A stretch of DNA of 64,000 bases from Bacillota bacterium (GCA_023398375.1 JAEWSH010000124.1:57779-121778); one strand, 5' to 3'; counted from the stretch's first letter, positions 45,270-53,543 are shown. Numbers and translations: made by a program. Notes: generated by a model not told the origin, from the sequence alone.

Positions 45270-45954
45270 ATTTTCAAAACATGGTGCCATGAAATTTATC
45301 GGGCATTTGGATATTATGCGTTACTTTCAAAAATCAATCAGAAGAACAGATATCGATATTGCGTATTCTGCTGGATTCAGTCCACATCAGATCATGTCTT
45401 TTGCAATGCCGCTAGGCGTTGGATTAGAAAGTGATGGGGAATATTTTGATGTAGAGCTGAATTCCATTACCAGCTGTCAGGATATGCAGGAAAAATTGGA
45501 ACGGGAAATGGCTCTGGGGATGCATATCTTAAGTGTAAAGGTATTGCCGGATACAGCAGGAAATGCTATGGCAAGTGTAGCAGCAGCAAAATATCAGGTT
45601 TCCTTTCGCGAGGGACATGAGCCGAAATTTGACTGGAGAAGTCAATTGCCATTATTTTATCAGCAGGAATCTATCAGGGTGCTGAAACAGACAAAGAAAA
45701 GTAAAATGGAACTGGATTTGAAACATGGCATCTATGAACTTAAGGTCGCCGGGGACGCCATTGTGATGTTGGTCGATGCCAGCAGCGCAGGAAATATCAA
45801 ACCGAACCTTGTTTTAGAAGCTTTCTATAAAGAGAACGGTCAGGAGCTTTTAGAATTTGATTTGGAAGTATTACGCATGGAGACCTATTTGAATGCGGGA
45901 ACAAAAGAAAGACCGGAATTTGTTCCGCTGGATGATATCGGAACGATACTATAA
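45253..45954 (+). CDS. TIGR03936-family radical-SAM-associated protein (DUF2344)
   Basis: 233 residues beginning KVRIKFSKHGAMKFIGHLDIMRYFQKSIRR, then AYSAGFSPHQIMSFAMPLGVGLES, the hallmark of DUF2344. Partner of the TIGR03960 protein upstream; in some species the two are fused. ATG 45253 follows GGGGGAGG, and the start overlaps the upstream gene. Confidence 0.92.
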   Translation: MKVRIKFSKHGAMKFIGHLDIMRYFQKSIRRTDIDIAYSAGFSPHQIMSFAMPLGVGLESDGEYFDVELNSITSCQDMQEKLEREMALGMHILSVKVLPDTAGNAMASVAAAKYQVSFREGHEPKFDWRSQLPLFYQQESIRVLKQTKKSKMELDLKHGIYELKVAGDAIVMLVDASSAGNIKPNLVLEAFYKENGQELLEFDLEVLRMETYLNAGTKERPEFVPLDDIGTIL

Positions 45955-45969
45955 TGAACAGAGGGATAC

Positions 45970-47217
45970 ATGGACAACAGACTTATTATTACAAAAGATC
46001 ATGACAGAATCATGACTTATTATATGCAGGATGATAAACTTGTTTCAGTGCATGCTGAATATGAAAATAGCAGTATGCTTCAAAATATTTATGTCGGAAA
46101 GGTGAAAAATATTGTAAAAAGTTTACAGGCTGCTTTTATTGAAGTACAACCCGGAGTTACCTGTTACCTATCACTTAAAGACTGTGAAAAACCGATCATA
46201 TGTAATCTTCATCACGCAAGGGAGACACTTGCAGAAGGAGATGAAGTCATCGTACAAGTGATAAAAGATGCTATAAAAACAAAAGATGCGGCAGTGACTA
46301 CAAAATTGTCTTATGCAGGTAAATATGCGGTTATTTCCTATCCTAATACGAGAATTGGGTTTTCCAATAAACTAACGCAGAATGAAAAAAAGAAATTAGA
46401 GGAAATGGCAGCTACTTTTCTGGATGCAGAATTTGGTTATGTTGTACGAACCAATGCTTCTGTTTTTGTAAATACAGACAAGCCGGAAGAAAACGATATG
46501 ACGATAGAATCTGATAAAAATCAAATAAATGCTTTCCAAGAGGAACTTCTGCATATTACAGAAGTATTTAGAAAAATACTGAAAGCAGGAAAAAACAGAA
46601 CGTCATACTCTATACTATATCAGGCACCGCCTAAATACCTGAAAAATTTGAAAGACCTTTCAGACTGTCATTTAACTAAAATTATTACGGATGTTCCTGA
46701 ATTATTTGATGAAATGGAGCATTTTTTATCGTTGAATCAAAAGGAGGATCTTTCGAAGCTGACGAAATATCAGGATGTTTCATTTCCATTAAGAAAATTA
46801 TATCGTTTAGAAACGTTATTGAAAGAAGCGCTTCACAAAAATGTATGGTTGAAAAGCGGAGGATACCTTGTCATAGAACCGACAGAAGCTTTAACGGTAA
46901 TAGATGTGAATTCCGGAAAGTGCGTCAATAAGACAGACATGGAGCAGGCTTTTTTTAAAATTAATACAGAGGCTGCAATTGAAATAGCAAGGCAGTTACG
47001 TCTTCGGAATCTATCGGGAATCATACTGATTGATTTTATCAATATGCAGTCGAAAGAGAACAAGGAACAACTTATGCGGATACTTAGAGAATGTGTAAAA
47101 AAAGATCCCGTTAAAACAAGTATTATTGATATGACAGCTTTAGGATTAATTGAAGTCACCAGGAAGAAAATAGAATCGCCACTGCATGAAAGTGTGAGAA
47201 GTAATTCTAAGCAGTAA
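45970..47217 (+). CDS. rng: Ribonuclease G/E family protein
   Basis: 415 residues. N-terminal S1-like domain (NIYVGKVKNIVKSLQAAFIEVQPGVTCYL), 5'-sensor region, and the DNase-I-like catalytic core with TVIDVNSGKC and IILIDFIN carrying the two metal Asp residues. The Zn-link Cys motif of E. coli RNase E/G is missing, as is common for short clostridial forms. Cuts single-stranded AU-rich RNA in rRNA or mRNA processing. The last residues, SVRSNSKQ, are encoded by the repeat at 47191-47251, also seen at the end of leuC. Confidence 0.9.
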   Translation: MDNRLIITKDHDRIMTYYMQDDKLVSVHAEYENSSMLQNIYVGKVKNIVKSLQAAFIEVQPGVTCYLSLKDCEKPIICNLHHARETLAEGDEVIVQVIKDAIKTKDAAVTTKLSYAGKYAVISYPNTRIGFSNKLTQNEKKKLEEMAATFLDAEFGYVVRTNASVFVNTDKPEENDMTIESDKNQINAFQEELLHITEVFRKILKAGKNRTSYSILYQAPPKYLKNLKDLSDCHLTKIITDVPELFDEMEHFLSLNQKEDLSKLTKYQDVSFPLRKLYRLETLLKEALHKNVWLKSGGYLVIEPTEALTVIDVNSGKCVNKTDMEQAFFKINTEAAIEIARQLRLRNLSGIILIDFINMQSKENKEQLMRILRECVKKDPVKTSIIDMTALGLIEVTRKKIESPLHESVRSNSKQ

Positions 47218-47279
47218 CAATACTACTGCTAAGAATTACTAAACTCACACTGGAAGAAGATGCGGGCATCTTCTTCTCA
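47191..47279 (+). repeat. Two-hairpin dispersed repeat overlapping the rng 3' end (copy 2)
   Basis: Same structure as 1789-1878. First hairpin AGTGTGAG (47191) to CTCACACT (ending 47251) with inner AGTAATTCTAAGCAG/CTGCTAAGAATTACT (one mismatch); second hairpin GGAAGAAGATGC/GCATCTTCTTC at 47252-47279. The stop codon of rng again lies in the first loop, in the same frame as in leuC. Confidence 0.85.
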
Positions 47280-47289
47280 CGGATTGTTT

Positions 47290-47318
47290 GTTCCGCAGTG
47301 GCGGCATGTCTGGAAGTG
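47290..47318 (+). repeat. Short hairpin repeat before the Nudix gene (copy 1)
   Basis: CCGCAGTGGCGGCATG then TCTGGAAGTG. The pattern small GC hairpin, GCGGCATG, TGG(G)AAGTG recurs at 51581-51609. It directly follows the double hairpin repeat of rng. Confidence 0.5.
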
Positions 47319-47349
47319 AAATTATAATATCATTCAAGAAAGGTATTTT

Positions 47350-47904
47350 ATGAAATTAGTCAAATTTGAAAAAGTAAAAGACGGACGTTATCTTAAAAAT
47401 TATGAAATAACTTATTTAAATAAAAATGGGAAAGAAAAAAAATATGAAATTGTAAGCAGAAAAGAATTAAAGGATATAGAAGAACTTGGAACTCGTACAA
47501 GCGGTGTATCCATCGTTGTTACAAAAGATGACAAGTTATTATTATTGAGAGAATTCCGTATGGGGGTAAATAAATATATCTTTAATCTGGTGGCTGGAAT
47601 GCTGGAAGAAAATGAAACCATTGAAGCGTGTATCGCAAGGGAATTATATGAAGAAACAGGTCTTACCTTAAAACGGATCATAGATATTCTTCCGCCTTCT
47701 TATGCAGCCGTTGCAATATCGGATACCATGACACAGATTGCATTTGTAGAAGCAGAAGGAACGATTGAAGACCATTCTTCTGAGAATGAAATGATAGAAG
47801 CGGATTTTTACTCAAAAGACGAGATCCGTAAATTGATTACGCGCGAGCCATTTAGTTCCAGAGCTCAAATGGTTGCTTATCAGTTTATAAAAAACGGATT
47901 ATAA
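47350..47904 (+). CDS. Nudix hydrolase, ADP-ribose pyrophosphatase type
   Basis: 184 residues; Nudix box AGMLEENETIEACIARELYEETGL split as A-G-x5-E-x7-RELYEETGL at about residues 77-100, with the upstream KLLLLREFRMGVNKYIFNLVAG of ADP-ribose pyrophosphatases and a downstream Pro. AAGG site precedes the ATG. Third Nudix gene in the window. Confidence 0.85.
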   Translation: MKLVKFEKVKDGRYLKNYEITYLNKNGKEKKYEIVSRKELKDIEELGTRTSGVSIVVTKDDKLLLLREFRMGVNKYIFNLVAGMLEENETIEACIARELYEETGLTLKRIIDILPPSYAAVAISDTMTQIAFVEAEGTIEDHSSENEMIEADFYSKDEIRKLITREPFSSRAQMVAYQFIKNGL

Positions 47905-47945
47905 CGATAGGTGCTATGATTTGTTAATAATTTCTAATCTTACTA

Positions 47946-47974
47946 TTGACAGAGTGAAGCGCAAATGGTATATT
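47946..47974 (+). promoter_or_regulatory. Promoter of the rplU-prp-rpmA operon
   Basis: Consensus TTGACA (47946-47951), 17-bp spacer, TATATT (47969-47974); start expected near 47981. Confidence 0.85.
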
Positions 47975-47980
47975 ATTTGA

Positions 47981-48048
47981 GTATGCCGCATAGCGAGGTC
48001 ATAAGTGCGTGTTCACACGACACCAAAGCTAGCGAGTAATGAAATAGG
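47981..48048 (+). ncRNA. Candidate L21 leader RNA
   Basis: About 70 nt of untranslated leader between the promoter and the rplU ribosome site, with GC-rich hairpin-forming sequence (GCCGCATAGCGAGG, CGTGTTCACACGACACC). Firmicutes have a known structured L21 leader at this position that is thought to bind a product of the operon. Covariance-model match not tested. Confidence 0.55.
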
Positions 48049-48059
48049 AGGTGCCCTAT

Positions 48060-48365
48060 ATGTACGCTATTATTGCAACAGGTGGTAAACAATACAAAGT
48101 TTCAGAAGGCGATGTGATTAAAGTTGAAAAACTTGATGCGGAAGCTGGAAACACTGTAACATTTGACCAAATTCTTGCTGTAAGTGATGATACACTTAAA
48201 GTTGGTGGAGACGTTGCTTCTGCAACTGTAACAGCAACTGTATTAGATCAAGCAAGAGCTAGAAAAGTTATTGTATACAAATACAAGAGAAAATCTGGCT
48301 ATCACAAAAAGAATGGTCATAGACAAGCATACACGCAAGTTAAAATTGACAAGATCAATGCTTAA
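48060..48365 (+). CDS. rplU: 50S ribosomal protein L21
   Basis: 101 residues, MYAIIATGGKQYKVSEGD start and YKYKRKSGYHKKNGHRQAYT near the end. AGGAGGTG lies 6-7 nt before ATG 48060. First gene of the standard rplU-prp-rpmA order. Confidence 0.97.
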   Translation: MYAIIATGGKQYKVSEGDVIKVEKLDAEAGNTVTFDQILAVSDDTLKVGGDVASATVTATVLDQARARKVIVYKYKRKSGYHKKNGHRQAYTQVKIDKINA

Positions 48366-48383
48366 TCATGAATAGGTATTGTT

Positions 48384-48713
48384 ATGATTACAATTACCAT
48401 TATAAAAAATAAATCAAGTGATTATATAGGATTTAAATGTATAGGGCATGCAGAATTTGCCGAATATGGGGAAGACATTGTGTGTGCGTCTGTCTCAATA
48501 CTGGTGATCAATACGATTAATTCAGTTGAAATGTTATTGAAGGAACCATTTCGATGCATACAGGATGAAGAACAGGGATTGATTGATTTCAGATTTGAAC
48601 AGATACCTGGCAGGCAGGCTGAACTATTACTCAATTCTATGATACTTGGTTTGACTGAAGTAGAAAAACAATACGGTAAAAAATATATTTTACTCAAATT
48701 CGAGGAGGTGTAA
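48384..48713 (+). CDS. prp: Ribosomal-processing cysteine protease Prp
   Basis: 109 residues with the catalytic His in GHAEFAEYGEDIVCASVS and Cys 12 residues later. Prp removes the N-terminal extension of L27, encoded next and carrying the cleavage motif. Standard position between rplU and rpmA. Confidence 0.95.
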   Translation: MITITIIKNKSSDYIGFKCIGHAEFAEYGEDIVCASVSILVINTINSVEMLLKEPFRCIQDEEQGLIDFRFEQIPGRQAELLLNSMILGLTEVEKQYGKKYILLKFEEV

Positions 48714-48716
48714 ACC

Positions 48717-49001
48717 ATGTTAAATATGAACCTTCAATTTTTCGCTCATAAAAAGGGAGTTGGTTCTACTAAAAACGGTAGAGATTCCGAGTCTAAGAGA
48801 TTAGGTGCGAAAAGAGCTGACGGACAATTCGTAAAAGCTGGCAATATTTTATACAGACAACGTGGAACAAAGATTCATCCAGGTACTAACGTAGGACGTG
48901 GCGGAGATGATACTTTATTTGCATTAGTTGACGGTGTATTAAGATTCGAAAGAAAAGGAAGAGATAAGAAACAAGCTTCCGTTTATCCAGTAGAGAAATA
49001 A
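48717..49001 (+). CDS. rpmA: 50S ribosomal protein L27 with cleavable N-terminal extension
   Basis: 94 residues. The start MLNMNLQFFAHKKG contains the Prp cleavage site after LQFFA; the mature protein begins HKKG. The following GVGSTKNGRDSESKRLGAKRADGQ is typical. GAGGAGGT site overlaps the prp end. A terminator follows at 49018. Confidence 0.97.
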   Translation: MLNMNLQFFAHKKGVGSTKNGRDSESKRLGAKRADGQFVKAGNILYRQRGTKIHPGTNVGRGGDDTLFALVDGVLRFERKGRDKKQASVYPVEK

Positions 49002-49017
49002 TTACGATAGCTATGTT

Positions 49018-49049
49018 GGACTTCAAACAAACCTGTTTGAAGTCCTTTT
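49018..49049 (+). terminator. Terminator after rpmA
   Basis: Stem GGACTTCAAACA/TGTTTGAAGTCC with loop AACC-like, followed by TTTTG. Confidence 0.85.
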
Positions 49050-49216
49050 GAGTTTATGGAAATTTCTATTTATTTTATTGATAAAATCATGTAATATAAA
49101 AGAGATATTTTATATTTAAATATGAAGTAAGTTAATTGGAATATTTGTATATAATGAGTATGGTATCAAATATTTTTATGCAGAATGAAGATGCAGAATA
49201 GGAGTTAAGTTAATTT

Positions 49217-50503
49217 ATGTTTGCAGATAGAGCGAAAATCTATATTAGAAGCGGCAAAGGCGGCGATGGTCATGTTTCTTTCCGACGTGAAAAATATGTT
49301 CCGAATGGCGGACCTGATGGTGGTGATGGCGGCCATGGCGGTGATGTTATTTTCGTAGTGGATGAAGGTCTCAATACATTGACAGATTTCAGGCACATCA
49401 GAAAATACAAGGCACAGGATGGGGAACAAGGTGGAAAGAAAAACTGCCGTGGAAAAAATGGCGCAAATATTATTATTAAAGTACCGGAAGGAACTGTATT
49501 AAAAGAAGCTGAATCAGGAAAAGTAATTGCAGATATGTCTGGCGATAATATGGAATACACGATACTAAGAGGTGGTAAAGGTGGTAAAGGAAACCAGCAT
49601 TATGCGACTCCTACCATGCAGGCACCTAAATATGCGCAGCCTGGACAACCGGCCAGAGAATTGGAATTATTATTAGAACTAAAAGTAATTGCTGATGTTG
49701 GACTGGTAGGATTCCCTAATGTTGGAAAATCAACTTTATTATCTAGGGTAACCAACGCCAATCCTAAAATCGCTAATTATCATTTTACTACTTTGAATCC
49801 CAATCTTGGTGTTGTTGATCTGGAGGAAGGAAAGGGATTTGTAATTGCTGACATTCCGGGATTGATAGAGGGCGCATCAGAAGGTATCGGATTGGGACAT
49901 GAATTTTTGCGTCATATTGAGAGAACAAAAGTAATCATTCATATTGTGGATGCTGCTTCTACGGAAGGAAGAGATCCTGTTACGGATATCTATGCAATCA
50001 ATAAAGAGTTAGAAGCCTATAATCAAGACATTGCAAAACGTCCGCAAGTAATTGCAGCTAATAAGATTGATGTCATCTATGCAGACGGTGAAGATCCTGT
50101 ACAAAAAATCAAAGACGAATTTGAACCTAAAGGAATCAAAGTATTTCCAATATCAGCAGTCAGTGGAAACGGACTAAAAGAATTGCTATATTATGTAAAT
50201 TCATTGCTGGAAGAGTTAAATGAAGCACCAACTGTATTTGCGCAAGAATTCTTCCCTGAATTCGAAGGAGCTTCGGATGAACCGTATACCGTAGAATATG
50301 ACGAGGAAAATAAGGAATATGTTGTAGAGGGACCACGTATTGAAAAAATGCTTGGCTACACGAACCTGGAGTCGGAAAAAGGGTTTTCGTTTTTTCAGAA
50401 ATTTTTGAAAGATAATGATATCCTAAAAGAATTAGAAGCTTTGGATATTAAAGAAGGCGATACGGTAAGGATGTATGGACTCAAATTTGATTATTATAAA
50501 TAG
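49217..50503 (+). CDS. obg: GTPase Obg (ObgE/CgtA)
   Basis: 428 residues: Gly-rich Obg fold (GKGGDGHVSFRREKYVPNGGPDGGDGG), G domain (GFPNVGKSTLL, DIPGLIEG, NKIDV) and the C-terminal OCT domain (EYVVEGPRIEKMLGYTN) present in Firmicutes. Ribosome assembly and stress GTPase. ATG 49217 follows AGGAGTTAAG. Promoter sequence lies in the 215-bp AT-rich gap upstream but was not pinned down. Confidence 0.97.
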   Translation: MFADRAKIYIRSGKGGDGHVSFRREKYVPNGGPDGGDGGHGGDVIFVVDEGLNTLTDFRHIRKYKAQDGEQGGKKNCRGKNGANIIIKVPEGTVLKEAESGKVIADMSGDNMEYTILRGGKGGKGNQHYATPTMQAPKYAQPGQPARELELLLELKVIADVGLVGFPNVGKSTLLSRVTNANPKIANYHFTTLNPNLGVVDLEEGKGFVIADIPGLIEGASEGIGLGHEFLRHIERTKVIIHIVDAASTEGRDPVTDIYAINKELEAYNQDIAKRPQVIAANKIDVIYADGEDPVQKIKDEFEPKGIKVFPISAVSGNGLKELLYYVNSLLEELNEAPTVFAQEFFPEFEGASDEPYTVEYDEENKEYVVEGPRIEKMLGYTNLESEKGFSFFQKFLKDNDILKELEALDIKEGDTVRMYGLKFDYYK

Positions 50504-50522
50504 AACAATCAAGTTCGTACTT

Positions 50523-50544
50523 GGAAGAACGCATACGTTCTTCT
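50523..50544 (+). repeat. Hairpin related to the GGAAGAA...TTCTTCT repeat
   Basis: GGAAGAACG-CATA-CGTTCTTCT after the obg stop. The outer stem equals that of the second hairpin at 1851-1878 and 47252-47279, while the inner pairs differ (ACG/CGT instead of GATG/CATC), with pairing kept. Confidence 0.55.
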
Positions 50545-50583
50545 GAAAAAAATTAGATCTGTTGAACAGAAGAATGGAGTAAT

Positions 50584-50874
50584 ATGACAAGTAAACAAAG
50601 AGCTTATTTAAAGGGGCTTGCAATGAACATAGACCCAATTTTCCAGATTGGAAAAGCAAGTCTTACACCTGAAGTTACAGAAGCAGTTCTGGAATCATTT
50701 AATACAAGAGAGTTGATCAAAATATCTGTTTTAAAGAATTGTCTGGACGATCCAAAAGAAATTGCAGCTATCATTTCAGAACGAACACATTCCATGGTAG
50801 TTCAGGTGATCGGCAAAAAAATCGTGCTATATAAAGAGAATAAAGATCATAAAAAAATTAATTTACCTAAATAA
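50584..50874 (+). CDS. yhbY: YhbY-family RNA-binding protein (CRM domain)
   Basis: 96 residues: TSKQRAYLKGLAMNIDPIFQIGKASLTPEV, then ELIKISVLKN, and GKKIVLYKENKD, the standard CRM/YhbY fold, associated with 50S pre-ribosomes. Placed between obg and nadD as in many Firmicutes. GGAG site before ATG 50584. Confidence 0.93.
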   Translation: MTSKQRAYLKGLAMNIDPIFQIGKASLTPEVTEAVLESFNTRELIKISVLKNCLDDPKEIAAIISERTHSMVVQVIGKKIVLYKENKDHKKINLPK

Positions 50875-50879
50875 GAAGC

Positions 50880-51515
50880 ATGAAAGAAGTGTCATATCTG
50901 ATGCAGAATACAAAAAAAGTTGGAATCTTAGGCGGAACATTTGATCCGATTCACATTGGGCATCTTATGTTAGCGGAAACGGCAAGAGATTATTTTCAGT
51001 TAGATGAAGTGATTTTCATACCTAATGGCAATTCCTATATGAAAGATCATGTGACGGATAAATATAAGAGAGCAGACATGGTTGGCCTGGCAATTGAAGA
51101 TAATCCTTATTTTAAATTGTCTTATATAGAAGTGGATCGGGAAGGAAATTCTTATTCTTATGAAACAATTTGCATGTTAAAAGAAAAATATCCTGCAAAC
51201 GAATATTACTTTATTGTTGGTGCAGATTCTATTTTTTCAATTGAAGAATGGAGCCATGTTGATATTTTAATGCAGAATTGTATTATTGCCGCTGCGGTCA
51301 GAAAGGGCTACAGTATGTATGCGCTGGAAGAAAAGATAGATGATTTGAAGCAGAGATATTGTAGTGACATTCGTTTATTTACCGCTGCAAGAATTGATAT
51401 TTCCTCAACTGAAATAAGGGAAAAAATAGAAAATAAAAATTCAGTTCAGTATATTATACCTGATAAAGTACGAAATTATATGAGTCAGAATCATATCTAT
51501 GAAAATGATATATAA
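50880..51515 (+). CDS. nadD: Nicotinate-nucleotide adenylyltransferase
   Basis: 211 residues: ILGGTFDPIHIGHLMLAE (HxGH), FIVGADSIFSIEEWSHVD and ISSTEIREKI. Makes nicotinate adenine dinucleotide in NAD synthesis. ATG 50880 is taken; ATG 50901 is an alternative start with a weaker case. Followed by yqeK after a gap full of short repeats. Confidence 0.95.
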   Translation: MKEVSYLMQNTKKVGILGGTFDPIHIGHLMLAETARDYFQLDEVIFIPNGNSYMKDHVTDKYKRADMVGLAIEDNPYFKLSYIEVDREGNSYSYETICMLKEKYPANEYYFIVGADSIFSIEEWSHVDILMQNCIIAAAVRKGYSMYALEEKIDDLKQRYCSDIRLFTAARIDISSTEIREKIENKNSVQYIIPDKVRNYMSQNHIYENDI

Positions 51516-51580
51516 CATTCAGAATTATTACTTTTTCGTTATTGATACAGATATAGTTCGCAGACGGAAAGATTATATGT

Positions 51581-51609
51581 GCCGCTTTGTGCGGCATGCT
51601 GGGAAGTGT
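51581..51609 (+). repeat. Short hairpin repeat in the nadD-yqeK gap (copy 2)
   Basis: GCCGCTTTGTGCGGC then ATGCTGGGAAGTG, close to 47290-47318. It precedes the hairpin/Shine-Dalgarno element of yqeK by about 40 nt. Confidence 0.5.
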
Positions 51610-51642
51610 GGAAGAAAGACTTTCATACGCCCTGATAGATAT

Positions 51643-51667
51643 GCGGCCACGGGTCGCAGATGGGAGC
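51643..51667 (+). repeat. Hairpin plus Shine-Dalgarno element upstream of yqeK
   Basis: Stem GCGGCC/GGTCGC with loop ACG, followed by AGATGGGAGC and the GTG start at 51672. Same family as the elements before leuD, the Gx transporter, rsmD and the gene at 63201. Confidence 0.8.
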
Positions 51668-51671
51668 AAGC

Positions 51672-52271
51672 GTGAATAGTAAGATTAACCATCCAAAAAA
51701 AATCAGAAAAACATTAGAAAAGATGTTAGACGAGAAGCGTTTTGAGCATACATTGGGTGTGGCCTATACGGCTTCGGCATTGGCAATGTGCCATGACGGA
51801 AATATGAAAAAAGCAGAAATGGCCGGGTTATTGCATGACTGTGCCAAATGTATAGATAATGATAAAAAATTAAGTATGTGTCAGAAATATAATATTAATA
51901 TCAATGAATTTGAAAAGAAGAATCCATTTTTATTACACGCAAAATTAGGCAGCTTTTTAGCTATGAAAAAATTCAATGTGAATGATAAAGATGTTATCAA
52001 TGCAATATTGAACCATACGACGGGAAGACCTGAAATGTCATTATTAGAGAAAATTTTATATGTGGCAGATTATATTGAGCCTAACAGAGCACAGGCTCCT
52101 AATCTTGCTAAAATACGTAAACTTGCCTTTATTGATCTTGATAAGGCCGTATTAGCGATATTAAAAGACACTTTGAGCTACTTAAACACGATAGATAATG
52201 CCATTGATCCTATGACACAAAAAACATATGAATATTATAATTCCCTAATATCAGAAAAAAGCAATACTTAA
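51672..52271 (+). CDS. yqeK: YqeK-family HD hydrolase (Ap4A hydrolase)
   Basis: 199 residues: KRFEHTLGVAYTASALA, the HD motif LLHDCAKCID, and HTTGRPEMSLLEKILYVADYIEPNR. YqeK enzymes split diadenosine tetraphosphate symmetrically. GTG 51672 is chosen because the ATG at 51660 lies inside the conserved AGATGGGAGC ribosome site. Standard nadD-yqeK-rsfS order. Confidence 0.92.
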   Translation: MNSKINHPKKIRKTLEKMLDEKRFEHTLGVAYTASALAMCHDGNMKKAEMAGLLHDCAKCIDNDKKLSMCQKYNININEFEKKNPFLLHAKLGSFLAMKKFNVNDKDVINAILNHTTGRPEMSLLEKILYVADYIEPNRAQAPNLAKIRKLAFIDLDKAVLAILKDTLSYLNTIDNAIDPMTQKTYEYYNSLISEKSNT

Positions 52272-52337
52272 ATATAGAAGTGATAAACTTTTGGAACTTG
52301 AATCCTATAAAATGATTAAGAAAAAGGAGCAAAAAAG

Positions 52338-52694
52338 ATGAATCAATCAAAAAAGATGACAAAATTAGTGATTAAAGCCTTGGAAGATAAAAAAGCAGAG
52401 GATATCCATGTCATTGATATCAGTAACGTATCCGTATTAGCGGATTATTTTATTATAGCAAATGGAACTAACCGCAATCAGGTACAAGCGCTTATCGACA
52501 ATGTAGATGATACGCTTGGACGTGCTGGTTATCAGGATAGAAAAATTGAAGGCTATGATACAGCAAACTGGGCTCTAATGGACTATAAAGATATTATTGT
52601 ACATGTTTTCGATAAAGAAAACAGATTATTCTATGATCTTGAAAGAATATGGAGAGACGGTAAAAAAATAGGTTTGGAAGAATTTCAGGATTAA
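52338..52694 (+). CDS. rsfS: Ribosomal silencing factor RsfS
   Basis: 118 residues: DIHVIDISNVSVLADYFIIANGTNRNQVQALIDNV, then YDTANWALMDYKDIIVHVFDKENRLFYDLERIW, the full RsfS/Iojap fold. It binds L14 and blocks subunit joining on starvation. AAAAGGAG precedes the ATG. A terminator follows. Confidence 0.96.
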   Translation: MNQSKKMTKLVIKALEDKKAEDIHVIDISNVSVLADYFIIANGTNRNQVQALIDNVDDTLGRAGYQDRKIEGYDTANWALMDYKDIIVHVFDKENRLFYDLERIWRDGKKIGLEEFQD

Positions 52695-52712
52695 GTATAA
52701 TATTATTGGCGT

Positions 52713-52753
52713 AAAAAAGCAGCGAAATGGGTATATTCCATTCGCTGCTTTTT
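52713..52753 (+). terminator. Terminator after rsfS
   Basis: Stem AAAAAGCAGCGAAATGG/CCATTCGCTGCTTTTT with a GTATAT-type loop and a terminal T-run; a nearly symmetrical, two-way terminator. Confidence 0.85.
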
Positions 52754-52857
52754 GAATTCTCAATTCATACAATTTATAACTAAACAAAATTGATACTGAA
52801 CATAGTCCATCTAAAGATACTTCGTGTAAAAATACACACCTCACGGAACTATCTGAA
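52754..52857. repeat. Degenerate relative of palindromic element B
   Basis: GAATTC, TCAATT, ACAATTTA, AATTGATAC and AACATAGT occur in the same order and nearly the same spacing as in the inverse of the right arm of the element at 28579-28844. A shorter central hairpin (TTCGTG/CACGGAA) and ATAGTCC/GGAACTAT pairing close it just before the lexA stop. Confidence 0.5.
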
Positions 52858-53475
52858 TTAATGGTAAAGACGAAAAACGCCAAATACTTTTCCTAAAATA
52901 TCGACATGATCGACAATAATTGGTTCCATAGTATCATTTTCAGGCTGCAGACGATAGTGTCCATTTTCTTTATAAAAAGTCTTAACTGTAGCAGAATCAT
53001 CAACAAGTGCAACCACGGTATCTCCATTACGGGCAGTATTACAACGTTCTACAAAAATCTGATCACCATTTAGTATCCCAACGTTGATCATACTATCACC
53101 TTTTACATTTAATACGAAAGTTTCTGCATTGGGAACTATTTCAGCAGGGATAGGAAAGTAACCTTCAATATTTTCCTGTGCAAGAATCGGCTGCCCTGCA
53201 GCTACTTGACCAACGATCGGAATGCTGGCCATTTCATGTCGTACCATTTGAAAACTGTCATCCATAATTTCTATAGCACGTGGTTTGGTAGGATCCCGTC
53301 TGATATATCCATTTTTTTCCAATGTTTCCAGATGAGAGTGAACAGAAGAAGTTGATTTCAGATTAACCGCTTCACAAATTTCACGAACAGCCGGCGGGTA
53401 TCCTCTTTTTAATATTTCTTCTTTAATATATTCTAATATTTCACGTTGCTTATTTGTGATTTTACCATATCCCAT
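52858..53475 (-). CDS. lexA: SOS repressor LexA
   Basis: 205 residues: N-terminal winged helix (NKQREILEYIKEEI, SSVHSHLETLEKNGYI) and S24 protease domain with the self-cleavage site Ala93-Gly94 (VAAGQP), catalytic Ser128 (GDSMI) and Lys165 (TVKTFY). ATG 53475 follows AGGAGGA; the frame continues upstream without support. Divergent from a yneA-like gene; three SOS-box-like sites lie between them. Confidence 0.97.
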   Translation of the reverse strand: MGYGKITNKQREILEYIKEEILKRGYPPAVREICEAVNLKSTSSVHSHLETLEKNGYIRRDPTKPRAIEIMDDSFQMVRHEMASIPIVGQVAAGQPILAQENIEGYFPIPAEIVPNAETFVLNVKGDSMINVGILNGDQIFVERCNTARNGDTVVALVDDSATVKTFYKENGHYRLQPENDTMEPIIVDHVDILGKVFGVFRLYH

Positions 53476-53543
53476 ATGTAAATCCTCCTGAATTTTATAA
53501 ATTAAGTTTATCATACAAAAAAACAAAAAGCAAACATATATTC

